From: DAHUYF01 sp963789275
GTDB lineage: Bacteria > Pseudomonadota > Alphaproteobacteria > ATCC43930 > CGMCC-115725
Assembly (NCBI GenBank): GCA_963789275.1
Contig: CAWBKF010000032.1
Span: 1 to 64,000 of the forward strand
DNA length: 64,000 nucleotides
Reading direction: 5' to 3'
Of this stretch, positions 54,424 through 64,000 are shown in pieces (within the stretch, counting starts at the first letter, position 1; each line of letters begins with the position of its first letter). The position numbers were made by a program, and so were the translations under genes. Below the pieces are notes generated by a model. That model saw only the letters and a list, made by a program, of their open reading frames with translations. It was not told the DNA's origin and made no database searches.

Positions 54424-55296
54424 ATGCGCCTAACGGGGGATCGCCGAGGCTTCGCGCTCCTCTCGGTCCTCTGGGGCCTTGCGATCCTGTCGATCGCCGC
54501 CGCCAGCCTCGCGGCCTCGACCGGCCTCTCCTACCGCACGGAGCGCAATGCACTGCGCCGGACCGAGCGCGAGACGCTGATGGAGGCGGCGATCAACCGG
54601 GCGATTCTGGCGCTGGTCGACCAGCGGGTCGAGAAGCGCTGGCGCATTGATGGCGCGGTTTACGACTTCACCTTCGGCGGCGCGAAGATCCGAGTCTCGA
54701 TCCAGGACGAGCTTGGCAAGATCGACCTCAACGCCGGCGACCCCTCGCTGTTGCTGGGGTTGCTGCGCTCGGCCGGGCTCGGCGCAGACGAGGCGGCGTC
54801 GCTTGCCGACAAGATCCTGGACTGGCGGGAGGTGGGCGACGCGCATCGCCTCAACGGCGCGAAGGAGCCGGCCTATCGCGCCGCGGGATATGTCTATGGC
54901 CCGCGCAACGGCCCCTTCCAGAGCATCGACGAGCTTAAGCTGGTGATGGGCATGACACCGGAGCTGTTTGCGCGCTTCGCGCCGGCGATCACGATCTATT
55001 CGGGGCGTCCGCTCATCGATCCGCAGACGGCACCGCGCGAAGCCTTGCTCGCCCTGCCGAACATGGATGCGGCAAGCGCCGACGCGCTGCTGGCGGCACG
55101 CGACGACGGCGCGACACCGACAGCCGGGGCGCAGACGCCGCCCGCCGGGATCATCGATCCTGCTATCTCGCTCGCCGGCCGAGCCTTCGCGATCCGGGCG
55201 GAAATCGACGACGGGGGCATTCGGCAACGGCGCGAGGCCGTCATCCGGCTCACCGACAACGCCGCGCAGCCCTATTGGGTGCTCGCCTGGAATTGA
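54424..55296 (+). CDS. gspK: Minor pseudopilin GspK
   Basis: 290 aa, prepilin leader RRG before FALLSVLWGLAILSIAAASLAAS. Long helical domain characteristic of GspK (RTERETLMEAAINRAILALVDQR, DLNAGDPSLLLGLLRSAGLGADEA, FQSIDELKLVMGMTPELFARFAPAITIYS). Lacks the Glu at position 5, as GspK does. Last gene of the operon; convergent with coxM 10 bp away. Confidence 0.9.
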   Translation: MRLTGDRRGFALLSVLWGLAILSIAAASLAASTGLSYRTERNALRRTERETLMEAAINRAILALVDQRVEKRWRIDGAVYDFTFGGAKIRVSIQDELGKIDLNAGDPSLLLGLLRSAGLGADEAASLADKILDWREVGDAHRLNGAKEPAYRAAGYVYGPRNGPFQSIDELKLVMGMTPELFARFAPAITIYSGRPLIDPQTAPREALLALPNMDAASADALLAARDDGATPTAGAQTPPAGIIDPAISLAGRAFAIRAEIDDGGIRQRREAVIRLTDNAAQPYWVLAWN

Positions 55297-55306
55297 CCGG
55301 CGTTGT

Positions 55307-56102
55307 TCACCCGGCGGCCGCCACCGCGCGCTTGGCCATCACCGTCACCAGATGGGCGCGGTATTCGGCGCTGGCGTGGATGTCGGCGTTGAGGCCGGCG
55401 GCGCTCTGCTTGACGCCGGCGACGGCATCGGCGCTCCAGGATTTGCCGAGCGCGGCTTCCATCTCCTTCTGACGGAAGACGACGGCGCCGGCGCCGGTGA
55501 CGGCAACGCGCACGCCGCCGCCGGTCCGCGCCACCATGACGCCGACCACGGCATAGCGTGAGGCGGGATTGCGGAACTTCTCATAGCCCGCCTTCTCCGC
55601 GCAGCGGGAAGCTCACCGCGGTGATGATCTCGTCGGGTGCCAGCGCGGTCTCGAACATGCCCTTGAAGAAATCGTCGGCGGCGATCTTGCGCTTGTTGGT
55701 GATCACCGTGGCGTTGAGGCCGAGCACCGCCGCCGGATAATCGGCGGCGGGATCGTTGTTGGCGATCGAGCCGCCGATGGTGCCGCGGTTGCGCACCTGG
55801 GGATCGCCGATGAGCTCGGCGAGATGGGCGAGGGCCGGTATGGCGCTCTTCACCACGTCGGAGGTCGCGACATCGACATGGCGGGTCATCGCGCCGATGA
55901 CCACGGCATTGCCGTCGCGCTTGATGCCCTTGAGCTCGGCGATCCGGCCGAGATCGACCAGGTCGGACGGCTTGGCGAGACGCTGCTTCAAGGTGGGGAT
56001 GAGCGTCATCCCGCCGGCCAGCAGCTTCGCGTCTTCCTTGCCGGCGATGGCCTTGGCGGCGTCGCCGACGCTCTGGGGCCGCTGGTACTCGAAATTGTAC
56101 AT
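55307..56102 (-). CDS. coxM: CoxM-like FAD subunit of molybdenum hydroxylase, frameshifted
   Basis: The FAD-binding medium subunit. Frame one gives MYNFEYQRPQSVGDAAKAI, LLAGGMTLIPTLKQRLAKPSDLVDL and the FAD motif RNRGTIGGSIANNDPAADYPAAVLGL. An extra base near 55598 interrupts it; the next frame continues as EKAGYEKFRNPASRYAVVGVMVAR to the end AHLVTVMAKRAVAAAG. Natural length about 264 aa. FAD passes electrons from the iron-sulfur clusters to the respiratory acceptor. Follows coxL by 12 bp. Its usual downstream partner coxD is at 20.7 kb. Confidence 0.87.
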
Positions 56103-56114
56103 GGCTTTGCTCCC

Positions 56115-58486
56115 TTATTCCGCCGCCTGGGGCATGGTCTTGTCAGCAATCGCGCGCCACACGCGCTCGGTCGTCGCCGGCATGTCGAGATCGTGGATGC
56201 CGAGCGGCGCCAGCGCGTCGACCACCGCGTTCATGATCGCCGCCGGCGCGCCGATCGCGCCGGCCTCGCCGCAGCCTTTGACGCCGAGCGGGTTGTGCGT
56301 GCACAGCGTCGTGTGGGTGGCGACGTCGAAGGATGGCAAATTGTCGGCCCGCGGCATGCAGTAATCCATGAACGAGCCGGTGATGAGCTGGCCGTCCGCA
56401 TCATAGACCGCGTTCTCATAGAGCGCCTGGCCGATGCCCTGGGCGAGGCCGCCATGCACCTGGCCTTCGACGATCATCGGGTTGACGATGCGCCCGAAAT
56501 CGTCGGCGGCGGTGAACCGCGCCACCGTGACGTCGCCGGTGTCGCGGTCGATCTCGACCTCGGCGATATGGCAGCCCGCGGGGTAGGTGAAGTTCTTGGG
56601 ATCGTAGAAGGCGGTCTCGTCGAGGCCGGGCTCGAGCTCCTCGATGGGATAGTTGTGCGGCACATAGGCGGTGAACGCCACCTGGCCGAAGGCGATGGTC
56701 TTGTCCGTGCCGGCGACCGTGAAGGTGCCATCCTTAAACTCGATATCCGCCTCGGCCGCCTCGAGCAGATGGGCGGCGATCTTCTTGCCCTTGTTCACCA
56801 CCTTGTCCATCGCCTTGACCAGCGCCGAGCCGCCGACCGGCAGCGAGCGCGAGCCATAGGTCCCCATGCCGAAGGGGATCTTGTTGGTGTCGCCATGGAC
56901 GACATCGACCATCTCGAGCGGCACGCCGAGCCGGTCGGAGACGAGCTGCGCGAAGGTCGTCTCGTGGCCCTGACCGTGGCTGTGCGTGCCGGTGAAGACG
57001 GTGATGCTGCCGGTGGGATGGACGCGTACTTCCGCCGTCTCGTAGAGCCCGGCGCGGGCGCCGAGCGCGCCTGCCACCGCCGACGGCGCGATGCCGCAGG
57101 CCTCGATGTAGGTGGCGATGCCGATACCGCGCAGCTTGCCGCGCCTGGCCGCTTCCTGCCGGCGTTTTTCGAAGCCGGCGTAATCGGCGGCCTTCAGCGC
57201 CATGTCGAGGGTGGTGAAATAGTCGCCGCTGTCGTAGGAGAGCGCCACCGGCGTCTGGTAGGGATAGGCGTCCTTCGGGATGAAGTTGCGCCGGCGCAGC
57301 TCCGCCGGATCGATCTTCAGCTCGCGCGCCGCGGTGTCGACGATGCGCTCGACGACATAGCAGGCCTCCGGCCGCCCGGCGCCGCGATAGGCGTCGACCG
57401 GCACGGTATTCGTGAAAGCCGACTTGACCTCGACATAGACCGCCGGGGTGGTGTAGGTGCCGGCGAGCAGCGTGCCGTAGAGATAGGTCGGGACCGCCGT
57501 CGCGAAGGTGGATAGATAGCCGCCGAGGTTGGCGATGGTGGCGACGCGCAGCGCCAGGAACTTGCCTGTCTTATCGAGCGCGAGCTCGGCCTTGGTGACG
57601 TGGTCGCGGCCCTGCGCGTCCGAGGCGAAGCTCTCGCCGCGCTCGGCGGTCCATTTGATCGGCCGGTTGACGCGCGACGAGGCCCAGGTGACGATCGCCT
57701 CCTCGGCGTAGTGATAGATCTTCGAGCCGAAGCCGCCACCGACATCGGGCGCCACCACGCGCAGCTTGTGCTCCGGCAGCTGCAACACGAACGCGCCCAT
57801 CAGCAGCCGGATGACATGCGGGTTCTGGCTCGTGGTGTAGAGCGTGTACTCGCCGGTGGCGCGGTCGTACTCGCCGATCGCCGCGCGCGGCTCCATCGCA
57901 TTGGCCACCAGGCGGTTGTTGACGATGTCGAGCTTCGTCACATGCGCCGCCTTGGCGAAGGCGGCGTCGACGGCGGCTTTGTCGCCGAGATGCCAGTCGT
58001 AGCAGAGATTGCCTTTGGCCTGCTCGTGGAGCTGCGGCGCGCCGGGCTTCAGCGCGTCCTCGGCGGCGACCACCGCCGGCAGCGGCTTGTAGTCGACGAC
58101 GATCAGCTCCGACGCGTCCTTGGCCTGCGCCCGCGTCTCGGCGATGACGACGGCGACGGGATCGCCGATATGCCGCACCTTGCCTTGCGCCAGCACCGGA
58201 TGCGGCGGCTCCGCCATGGGCGAGCCGTCCTTCGAATGGATCAGCCAGCCGCAGGGCAGGCCGCCCACCGCCATGTCGGCGCCGACAAACACCGCGAGCA
58301 CGCCCGGCGCAGACTTCGCCTTGTCGGTGTCGATGCCCTTGATCTCGGCATGGGCGTGCGGGCTGCGCAGAATGAAGGCGTGGACCTGGCCCGGACGGTT
58401 GATGTCGTCGGTATAGGTGCCTCGGCCGGTGAGGAAGCGCGCATCCTCCTTGCGGCGGACCGGCGCGCCGATGCCGGTGGCGGACA

Positions 58487-58487
<1 letters not shown>
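56115..58487 (-). CDS. coxL: CoxL-like molybdenum hydroxylase large subunit (form II type)
   Basis: 790 aa Mo-pterin subunit of the xanthine oxidase family. Motifs: GRGTYTDDINRPGQ, the active-site loop AYRGAGRPEACY, GTHSHGQGHETTFAQL and the conserved Glu in GCGEAGAIGAPAAI. The loop is AYRGAGR, not the AYxCSFR of true aerobic CO dehydrogenase (form I), so it belongs to the form II group whose substrate is mostly unproven. The start overlaps the coxS stop (TGATG). Confidence 0.9.
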
Positions 58488-58960
<473 letters not shown>

Positions 58961-59084
58961 GGACTTCACTCCCTTTATGCGTTGTCGCTACCATTCCCGC
59001 GCCGCTGGTCGAGGGCCGTCCGAGGGCGCCGCGGGGACGAGGATAGGGCGAGTTTCGTGCGCCGAAGGCGCGCGGTCAAGCCGA

Positions 59085-59705
59085 TCAGTGGCCGCCGCCG
59101 CGGGTGAAGAGGTAGAGCAGGACCGCGACGATGATCACCAGCCCGGTCACCCACACTGCCGGCGGGAGCCGCGGCGAGGCCGCCGCCGGTGCGGCTTGGC
59201 GGCAGCGGCCGGCGTGCTGGCGGGCTCGGGCGGAGGCCGCCGCCGCGGCAGCCGGCGCCGCGGCCCCGCCGGTCACCGCCGCGGAGAAGCGCGAGAAGAA
59301 GTCCTCCGCCATCTTGCGCGCGGTGGCGTCGATCAGGCGTGAGCCGATCTGCGCCAGCTTGCCGCCGACATGCGCCTCGACGGTGTAGCTGAGCCTGGTG
59401 CCGCCATCGGCGTCGGCGAGCCGGACGGTGGCGCCGCCCTTGGCGAAGCCGGCGGCGCCGCCGCTGCCCTCGCCGGTGATCTTGTAGCCGTTGGGCGGAT
59501 CCAGGTCGGAGAGCGTCACCTTGCCGCCGAAGCGCGCCTTCACCGGCCCGACCTTGGCGGTGACCTTGGCCTGGAGCTCGGTGTCGGAGAGCTTCTCCAC
59601 CTCCTCGCAGCCCGGAATGGATTGCTTGAGGATCTCGGGATCGTTGAGCGCTGCCCACACCTTCTGGCGCGGAGCCGGGATCAAGAACTCTCCGGTCATG
59701 TCCAT
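59085..59705 (-). CDS. coxG: CoxG-like SRPBCC membrane-anchor protein
   Basis: 206 aa. An SRPBCC fold (MTGEFLIPAPRQKVWAALNDPEILKQSIPGCEEVEKLSD) of the CoxG family, a low-complexity Ala-rich linker, and a C-terminal membrane anchor (WVTGLVIIVAVLLYLFTRGGGH). CoxG recruits the dehydrogenase to the membrane and may help pass electrons to quinone. The linker might contain compensating frame errors. First gene of the structural block, upstream of coxS. Confidence 0.87.
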   Translation of the reverse strand: MDMTGEFLIPAPRQKVWAALNDPEILKQSIPGCEEVEKLSDTELQAKVTAKVGPVKARFGGKVTLSDLDPPNGYKITGEGSGGAAGFAKGGATVRLADADGGTRLSYTVEAHVGGKLAQIGSRLIDATARKMAEDFFSRFSAAVTGGAAAPAAAAAASARARQHAGRCRQAAPAAASPRLPPAVWVTGLVIIVAVLLYLFTRGGGH

Positions 59706-60168
59706 GGCGGGTTTCCTTCGGGTCTTTCTTGGGCGGCGAGCCTATCGCGCGTGCGCCAAGGGAGCAAGGATGGGTGGCTCGATTTTCGCCGCCGGCCCGA
59801 CCGACCCAACCGGCGGAGGTCCGGGACCAGGCCCGTCCGGTGGCGCCAGAGCGGCACCGCCGGCCGGTCGCCGCCGGCCCGCTCCGGGTGGCGAGCGGCG
59901 TCAGCCCCCAGCCAAGCTTGAATCATGCCCCCCGCCACGATACAAGACCCCTGGAAGATGCTCATGTTTTCCGGCAGAAAATCCTGCCGGACCGTCGCTA
60001 ACCCCGGCTCCCATGCACAGCGCGGGCGGGGATTTCGTTCTAGGCGCAGGGCTGCGCCGGCAGATCTAATGCGGCGCGATCTCGGCGGGGGCCGCGCGCC
60101 CGATGGATAGGCCGATCAGTGTCGCTTCTCGCGCGTCTTCGGCGGGGCTGCGGCGGGAGCTTTGAACC
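59706..60168. promoter_or_regulatory. Divergent intergenic region: coxG / asparagine-synthase-like gene
   Basis: About 460 bp with no credible gene between divergent operons. It must contain promoters for both. The only clear structure is an inverted repeat at 59971-59990. Confidence 0.4.
59971..59990. promoter_or_regulatory. Inverted repeat CCGGCAG/CTGCCGG
   Basis: CCGGCAG, loop AAAATC, CTGCCGG: a perfect 7-bp stem between divergent genes. No T tract follows on either strand, so an operator is more likely than a terminator. Confidence 0.35.
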
Positions 60169-62264
60169 ATGTGCGGCATCACTGGCTTCCTAGGTGAACA
60201 GCCCGCGCCGCTGGCGGCGCGCGAGGCCACCTTGCTGGCGATGACCGAGGCGCTGCGCCACCGCGGTCCCGACGATGGCGGCATCTGGCTCGACGCATCG
60301 GCGGGCATCGCGCTGGGGCATCGTCGTCTCTCCATCATCGACCTCAGTCCCGCCGGCCATCAGCCCATGACCACGGCCGATGGCCGCTTCGTCATCACGT
60401 ATAACGGGGAAATCTACAACTACGCCGAAATCGCCGGACGCTTGCGCGAGGCCGGTGCGACGCTGCGCGGTACCTCCGATACCGAGGTGCTGATCGAAAG
60501 CATCGCGCGGTGGGGGCTTCGCGATACGCTGAAGCAGTGCGAGGGAATGTTCGCTTTCGCGCTGTGGGATCGCGAGCGCCGCGAGCTGACCCTCGCGCGC
60601 GATCGGCTCGGCATCAAACCGCTCTATTGGGGGCGCGCCAGCGGCTTGCTGGTCTTCGGCAGCGAGCTGAAGGCGTTGCGCGCCCATCCCGGCTGGCAAC
60701 CCGAAATCGATCGCGCCGCGGTCGCGGCCTTTCTGCGGTTCGGCTATGTGCCGGCGCCGATGAGCATCTATCGCCATGTGCAAAAGCTCGAGCCGGGCAC
60801 GCTGCTGATCGCGAGGCTCAATGGCGAGCCGCGGCTGGAGCGGTATTGGGACCTCCGTGCCGCCGCGCGTTCCGCGGATGACGCGGCCGCGGCGGAGAGC
60901 GAAACGGAGACGCTCGCCGCGCTCGAGAAAGTTCTCCGCCGCGCGGTGCGCAACGAGATGGTCTCGGACGTGCCGCTCGGGGCGTTCCTGTCGGGCGGCA
61001 TCGATTCCTCGCTGCTCACCGCGCTCATGCAGCAGGAGGCGCCCCGGCCGGTGAAGACCTTCACCATCGGCTTCAGCAACCGGGGGTACGACGAGGCGCA
61101 ACATGCCAAGCGCGTCGCGGCCCATCTCGGCACCGATCACACGGAATTCTACGTCGAGGAGCAGACGGCGCGGGACGTCATCCCCTATCTTCCGATCTGG
61201 TACGACGAGCCCTTCGCGGATTCCTCGCAGATTCCGACGCAGATCGTCTCTCGCCTGGCGCGCCGGCATGTCACCGTCGCGCTCTCGGGCGATGGCGGCG
61301 ACAAATCGTTTGCCGGGTACACGCGCTACCAATGGGCCCGCAACATCGAACGGGTGCTTCATGCCGTGCCGCGCGCGATGCGCCGCGGCGTGGCGGCGTC
61401 GCTGGAGGCGGTGCCGGAACATCTCGTCAGGCGCATCGCCGGCATGATCCCCGAGCGCCGGCGGCCGACCATTCTGGAGCAGAGACTGCCGAAGCTCGCG
61501 GCTTTGCTCCGCGAGGACAGCGGCGATGCGGCCTATCGCCGCCTGGTGTCGCTGTGGCCGGAGCCGGAGACGATGGTTCCGGGCCTGGAGCAGGCGAGCG
61601 ACCGGCGGTCGGACGCAGCGTCGGCGGGTGAACGCCCGACGCTCATCGAGCGCATGATGCTGCTCGACACTCTCACCTATCTGCCGGATGACCTCCTGAC
61701 CAAGGTCGATCGCGCCAGCATGTCGGTGAGCCTGGAAGTCCGCGTGCCGCTGCTCAATCATCGCGTGGTGGAGTTCGCCTGGCGCATGCCGCTGGCGGAT
61801 GAAGTTGCGTCGCGGCTCGACCAAATGGGCGCTGCGCCAGATCCTCTACCGCCACGTGCCGCGCCAGCTCGTCGACCGGCCGAAGCAGGGTTTCGGCGTA
61901 CCGCTCGCCGCTTGGCTCAGAGGCCCGTTGCGTGACTGGGCGAATGACTGGCAGATCCTCTACCGCCACGTGCCGCGACCTCGTGGACCGTCCGAAGCAA
62001 GGTTTCGGCGTGCCGCTCGCCGCTTGGCTCAGAGGCCCGTTGCGCGACTGGGCGAATGACCTGCTGAGCGCCGATGCCGTCGGCCGTAGCGGCTGGCTCA
62101 AACCTGAGCGCATCGGCGCGCGCTGGCAGGAGCATCTGAGCGGCAGGCGGGATTGGAGCGCCAGTCTTTGGACGGTGCTGATGTTCCAGAGCTGGCTTGG
62201 CGAGATGAACCATATGGTCGGCGCGGGAGCGGCGCGCGGCTCCCTGCCATCGCTGCTGCGGTAG
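60169..62264 (+). CDS. asnB: Asparagine-synthase-like amidotransferase, frameshifted with internal duplication
   Basis: Class II glutamine amidotransferase: nucleophile Cys2 (MCGITGFLG), RHRGPDD, YNGEIYN and the glutaminase domain to about residue 200, then the synthetase ATP-pyrophosphatase motif SGGIDSS and SGDGGDKSFAGYTRY. The frame shifts near 61801. An imperfect 111/109-bp tandem copy (61838-61948, 61952-62060) encodes QILYRHVPR..VDRPKQGFGVPLAAWLRG twice; using the second copy, the protein ends at SLPSLLR. Located beside glycosyltransferase and exporter genes, so it probably amidates a sugar acid or peptide in surface polysaccharide synthesis. Confidence 0.85.
61838..62060 (+). repeat. 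Imperfect 111/109-bp tandem duplication in asnB
   Basis: Copy 1 is at 61838-61948 and copy 2 at 61952-62060. Copy 2 lacks two bases, and most of the other differences are silent (CAG/CAA, GTA/GTG, CGT/CGC). The region occurs once in family members, so one copy is surplus. Confidence 0.85.
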
Positions 62265-62276
62265 AAGGATCGGTTG

Positions 62277-63484
62277 ATGGCGCCGGTGCGGGTGATGCAC
62301 CTCATCACCGATCTCGATGTCGGCGGCGCCGAGCTCGATGCTGTCCAGGCTGGTCAACGCCGCCGATCGCCGCCGCGTGCAGATGAGCGTCGCCTGCATG
62401 ACGCCGCCGGGAGCGATCGGTGCGTGGCTGGCCGACCAGAATGTCAGCGTGCATTCGCTGGGAATGCGCCGCGGCCTGCCCGACCCGCGGGGGCTCGCCC
62501 GGCTGGTGGCCTTGCTGCGCCGGCAGAAGGTGGATGTGCTGCAGACCTGGCTCTACCACGCCGACCTGCTGGGCCTGATTGCCGCACGATTGGCCGGCGT
62601 GCCGCGGCTGCTGTGGAACCTGCGCTGTTCGGACATGCAGGACGGGCACTATTCCCGTCTGTCGACGGCGCTGCCGCGGCTGCTCGCGCGCCTGTCGAGG
62701 CAACCGGATCTCGTGCTCGCCAATTCTGCGGCGGGCCGCGCCTACCATGAGGCGCTGGGCTACCATCCGCGCCGTTGGCAGGTTCTTCCCAACGGCATCG
62801 ACACCGACCGCTTTCGGCCCGACCCTGAGGCGAGGCAACGGTTCAGGGCGGATTACGGATTGCCGCCGGACAGCTTCCTGATCTGCCTGCCGGCGCGTGT
62901 CGATCCGATGAAGGATCATGCGACCTTCTTCGCCGCCGCGGCGAAGTTCGCTCGGGAGGAGCAGGGCATGCGCTTTGTCCTGGTCGGACGGGGCACCGGT
63001 CCGGACGAGCCGGCGCTACGGGCGCTGGTGGCGCAGAGCGGTTGCGCCGACAAGCTGATCTTGCTCGGCGAGCGCCGGCGAGATGCCGTCACTGCTGGCG
63101 GCGGTCGATGTCGTGACGCTGTCGTCCGCCTTCGGTGAGGGCTTCCCGAACGTGCTTGGCGAGGCGATGGCTTGCGCCGTCCCTGTCGTCAGCACAGATG
63201 TCGGCGACGCCGCGGCGATCACCGGCCCGGCGGGGCTGGTCGTGCCGGTGCGTGATCCGGCCGCTCTGGCAAGCGCATGGCAGCGGCTGCGTCGCATGGA
63301 AACGGGGCAACGCGCCGCCATCGGCATGGCGGGCAGGCAGCGGGTCATCGAGAATTACAGTCTAAACGTCATCGTCGCCCAGTACGAAGCGCTCTACGAG
63401 GAAATGGCGCAATCGGCGCGCGCGCGCGCCGGCGCCGCGGCCCGATCCTCGGCAAGCCCGCGCGGCGGCGATCAACCGCTTTAG
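62277..63484 (+). CDS. Family 4 glycosyltransferase, frameshifted twice
   Basis: GT-B-fold glycosyltransferase of about 401 aa. Frame one has VRVMHLITDLDVGGAEL; a +1 shift near 62337 leads to SRLVNAADRRRVQMSVACM, LLWNLRCSDMQ and the VLPNGIDTDRF and LPARVDPMKDHATFF motifs; a second near 63079 leads to the C-terminal FGEGFPNVLGEAMACAVPVVSTDVG. ATG at 62277 with AGAAGGA upstream. Probably builds a surface polysaccharide with the neighbouring asnB-like and exporter genes. Acceptor unknown. Confidence 0.85.
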
Positions 63485-63601
63485 GGTGATGCGGACCAAG
63501 GGCTTGTGTGCTATAGGCTGCCGCCCGCGACCCGGCGCCGGATCGCGAGCTCCTTCTCCTGTTCGGCACCGGCCGAGCAGCGCCAACGCACTGATCAGTA
63601 G

Positions 63602-64000
63602 ATGGTTTCGACGACGACCTCAGATCATCAATCGCGCAGCATGATGGATTGGCCGCCAGCGCCGTCGAAGACGGCGCTGGCATGGCGCGATATCGCTGCC
63701 GGTCTCTCGAAGAGCTGGCTGTGGATGGAGCTTGCCAAGCAGGATATAAAGCTGCGCTACCGCGGCTCGATGCTGGGGCCCTTGTGGCTGACCATCAGCA
63801 CCGTGGTGATGATCAGCTCGATGGGACTGTTGTACGCCAAGCTCTTTCATCAGAACGTCGCCGCCTATTTTCCCTTCCTTGCCGTCGGGCTGGTCACATG
63901 GAACCTTCTCTCCTCGATGATAACCGAGGGTTGCGGGGTTTTTATCGGCGCGCAAGGGGTCATCCAGACCGTTCCCCTGCCGTACTCGGTGCATGTGTAT
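63602..64000 (+). CDS. ABC-2 type polysaccharide exporter permease, cut by window end
   Basis: The first 133 residues of an ABC-2 permease of the polysaccharide/polyol phosphate exporter kind. It has the conserved amphipathic stretch ELAKQDIKLRYRGSMLGPLWL and membrane helices (WLTISTVVMISSMGLLYAKLF, FPFLAVGLVTWNLLSSMI). Paired with an ATPase it would move lipid-linked or diphosphate-linked polymer across the inner membrane. The reading frame is open to the last base. The start may be slightly downstream. Confidence 0.85.
   Translation, partial: MVSTTTSDHQSRSMMDWPPAPSKTALAWRDIAAGLSKSWLWMELAKQDIKLRYRGSMLGPLWLTISTVVMISSMGLLYAKLFHQNVAAYFPFLAVGLVTWNLLSSMITEGCGVFIGAQGVIQTVPLPYSVHVY

Noticed and set aside
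59971..59990. Hairpin as a transcription terminator
   Set aside because: No T run follows on either strand, and it lies between divergent promoters.
60190..61824. Long minus-strand open frame opposite asnB
   Set aside because: Antisense shadow; the sense strand has catalytic motifs of the amidotransferase.

Overview
The window is high-GC chromosomal DNA, most likely from an alphaproteobacterium of the Rhodospirillales/Hyphomicrobiales kind. The reasons are the coxG-S-L-M-D-E-F type molybdo-hydroxylase genes, the Anbu proteasome-like cluster, DUF2277, the CbpA/CbpM pair and overall codon use. No rRNA, tRNA or CRISPR array was recognised. At least twelve conserved genes are broken by single frameshifts that all have the same sign (+1). 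Either the assembly carries uncorrected single-base insertions, or something unusual is happening; the first is far more likely.

Layout. 0.3-2.5 kb: an IS91-family transposase with its tyrosine recombinase. 2.9-4.7 kb: an amidase and a DUF2277 protein. 9.4-4.7 kb (minus strand): the Anbu operon (circularly permuted ATP-grasp, alpha-E, transglutaminase-like, Anbu peptidase) ending in a GntR regulator. 9.7-15.9 kb: response regulator, CbpA/CbpM chaperone pair, orphan amino-acid-type binding protein, CopD-like membrane protein, glutathione S-transferase, alpha/beta hydrolase and small proteins. 20.7-16.0 kb (minus): MoxR ATPase, VWA/CoxE, two XdhC-type proteins and a molybdopterin-binding/MocA fusion, which together are the maturation half of a CODH-type molybdenum hydroxylase cluster. 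The structural half (coxG, coxS, coxL, coxM) is on the same strand at 59.7-55.3 kb. Joining the two pieces restores the canonical gene order, so the 34.5 kb between them looks like an insertion.

That 34.5 kb holds two notable parts. The first (20.9-30.1 kb) is a phage- or defence-like island: small regulators with operator-like repeats, a tandem pair of paralogous 97-98 aa proteins, a HTH/alpha-CTD-like protein, and a tightly coupled operon of Gp157-like protein, Rad52-HNH protein, a TerB-C-like fragment, a DUF2791-type ATPase and an Lhr-like helicase. The last three resemble the Shango defence system with its first gene truncated. The second (30.3-55.3 kb) is a complete-looking type II secretion operon (gspE, F, G, H, I, J, L, M, C-like, D, K). 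Its gspE and gspF are separated by 14 kb of secreted giants: three SpvB-type paralogs with an almost constant scaffold but three different seven-repeat FG-GAP propellers, then an RHS/YD-repeat protein with a glycine-rich N-terminus and a variable C-terminal tip, then a small exported protein that may be its immunity factor. A displaced 108-bp piece of the RHS gene follows. Together this looks like a split Tc-toxin-like (TcB x3 + TcC) system built into its own secretion operon, and it is the most interesting item in the window.

60.2-64 kb: surface polysaccharide genes (asparagine-synthase-like amidotransferase, family 4 glycosyltransferase, ABC-2 polysaccharide exporter permease cut by the window end).
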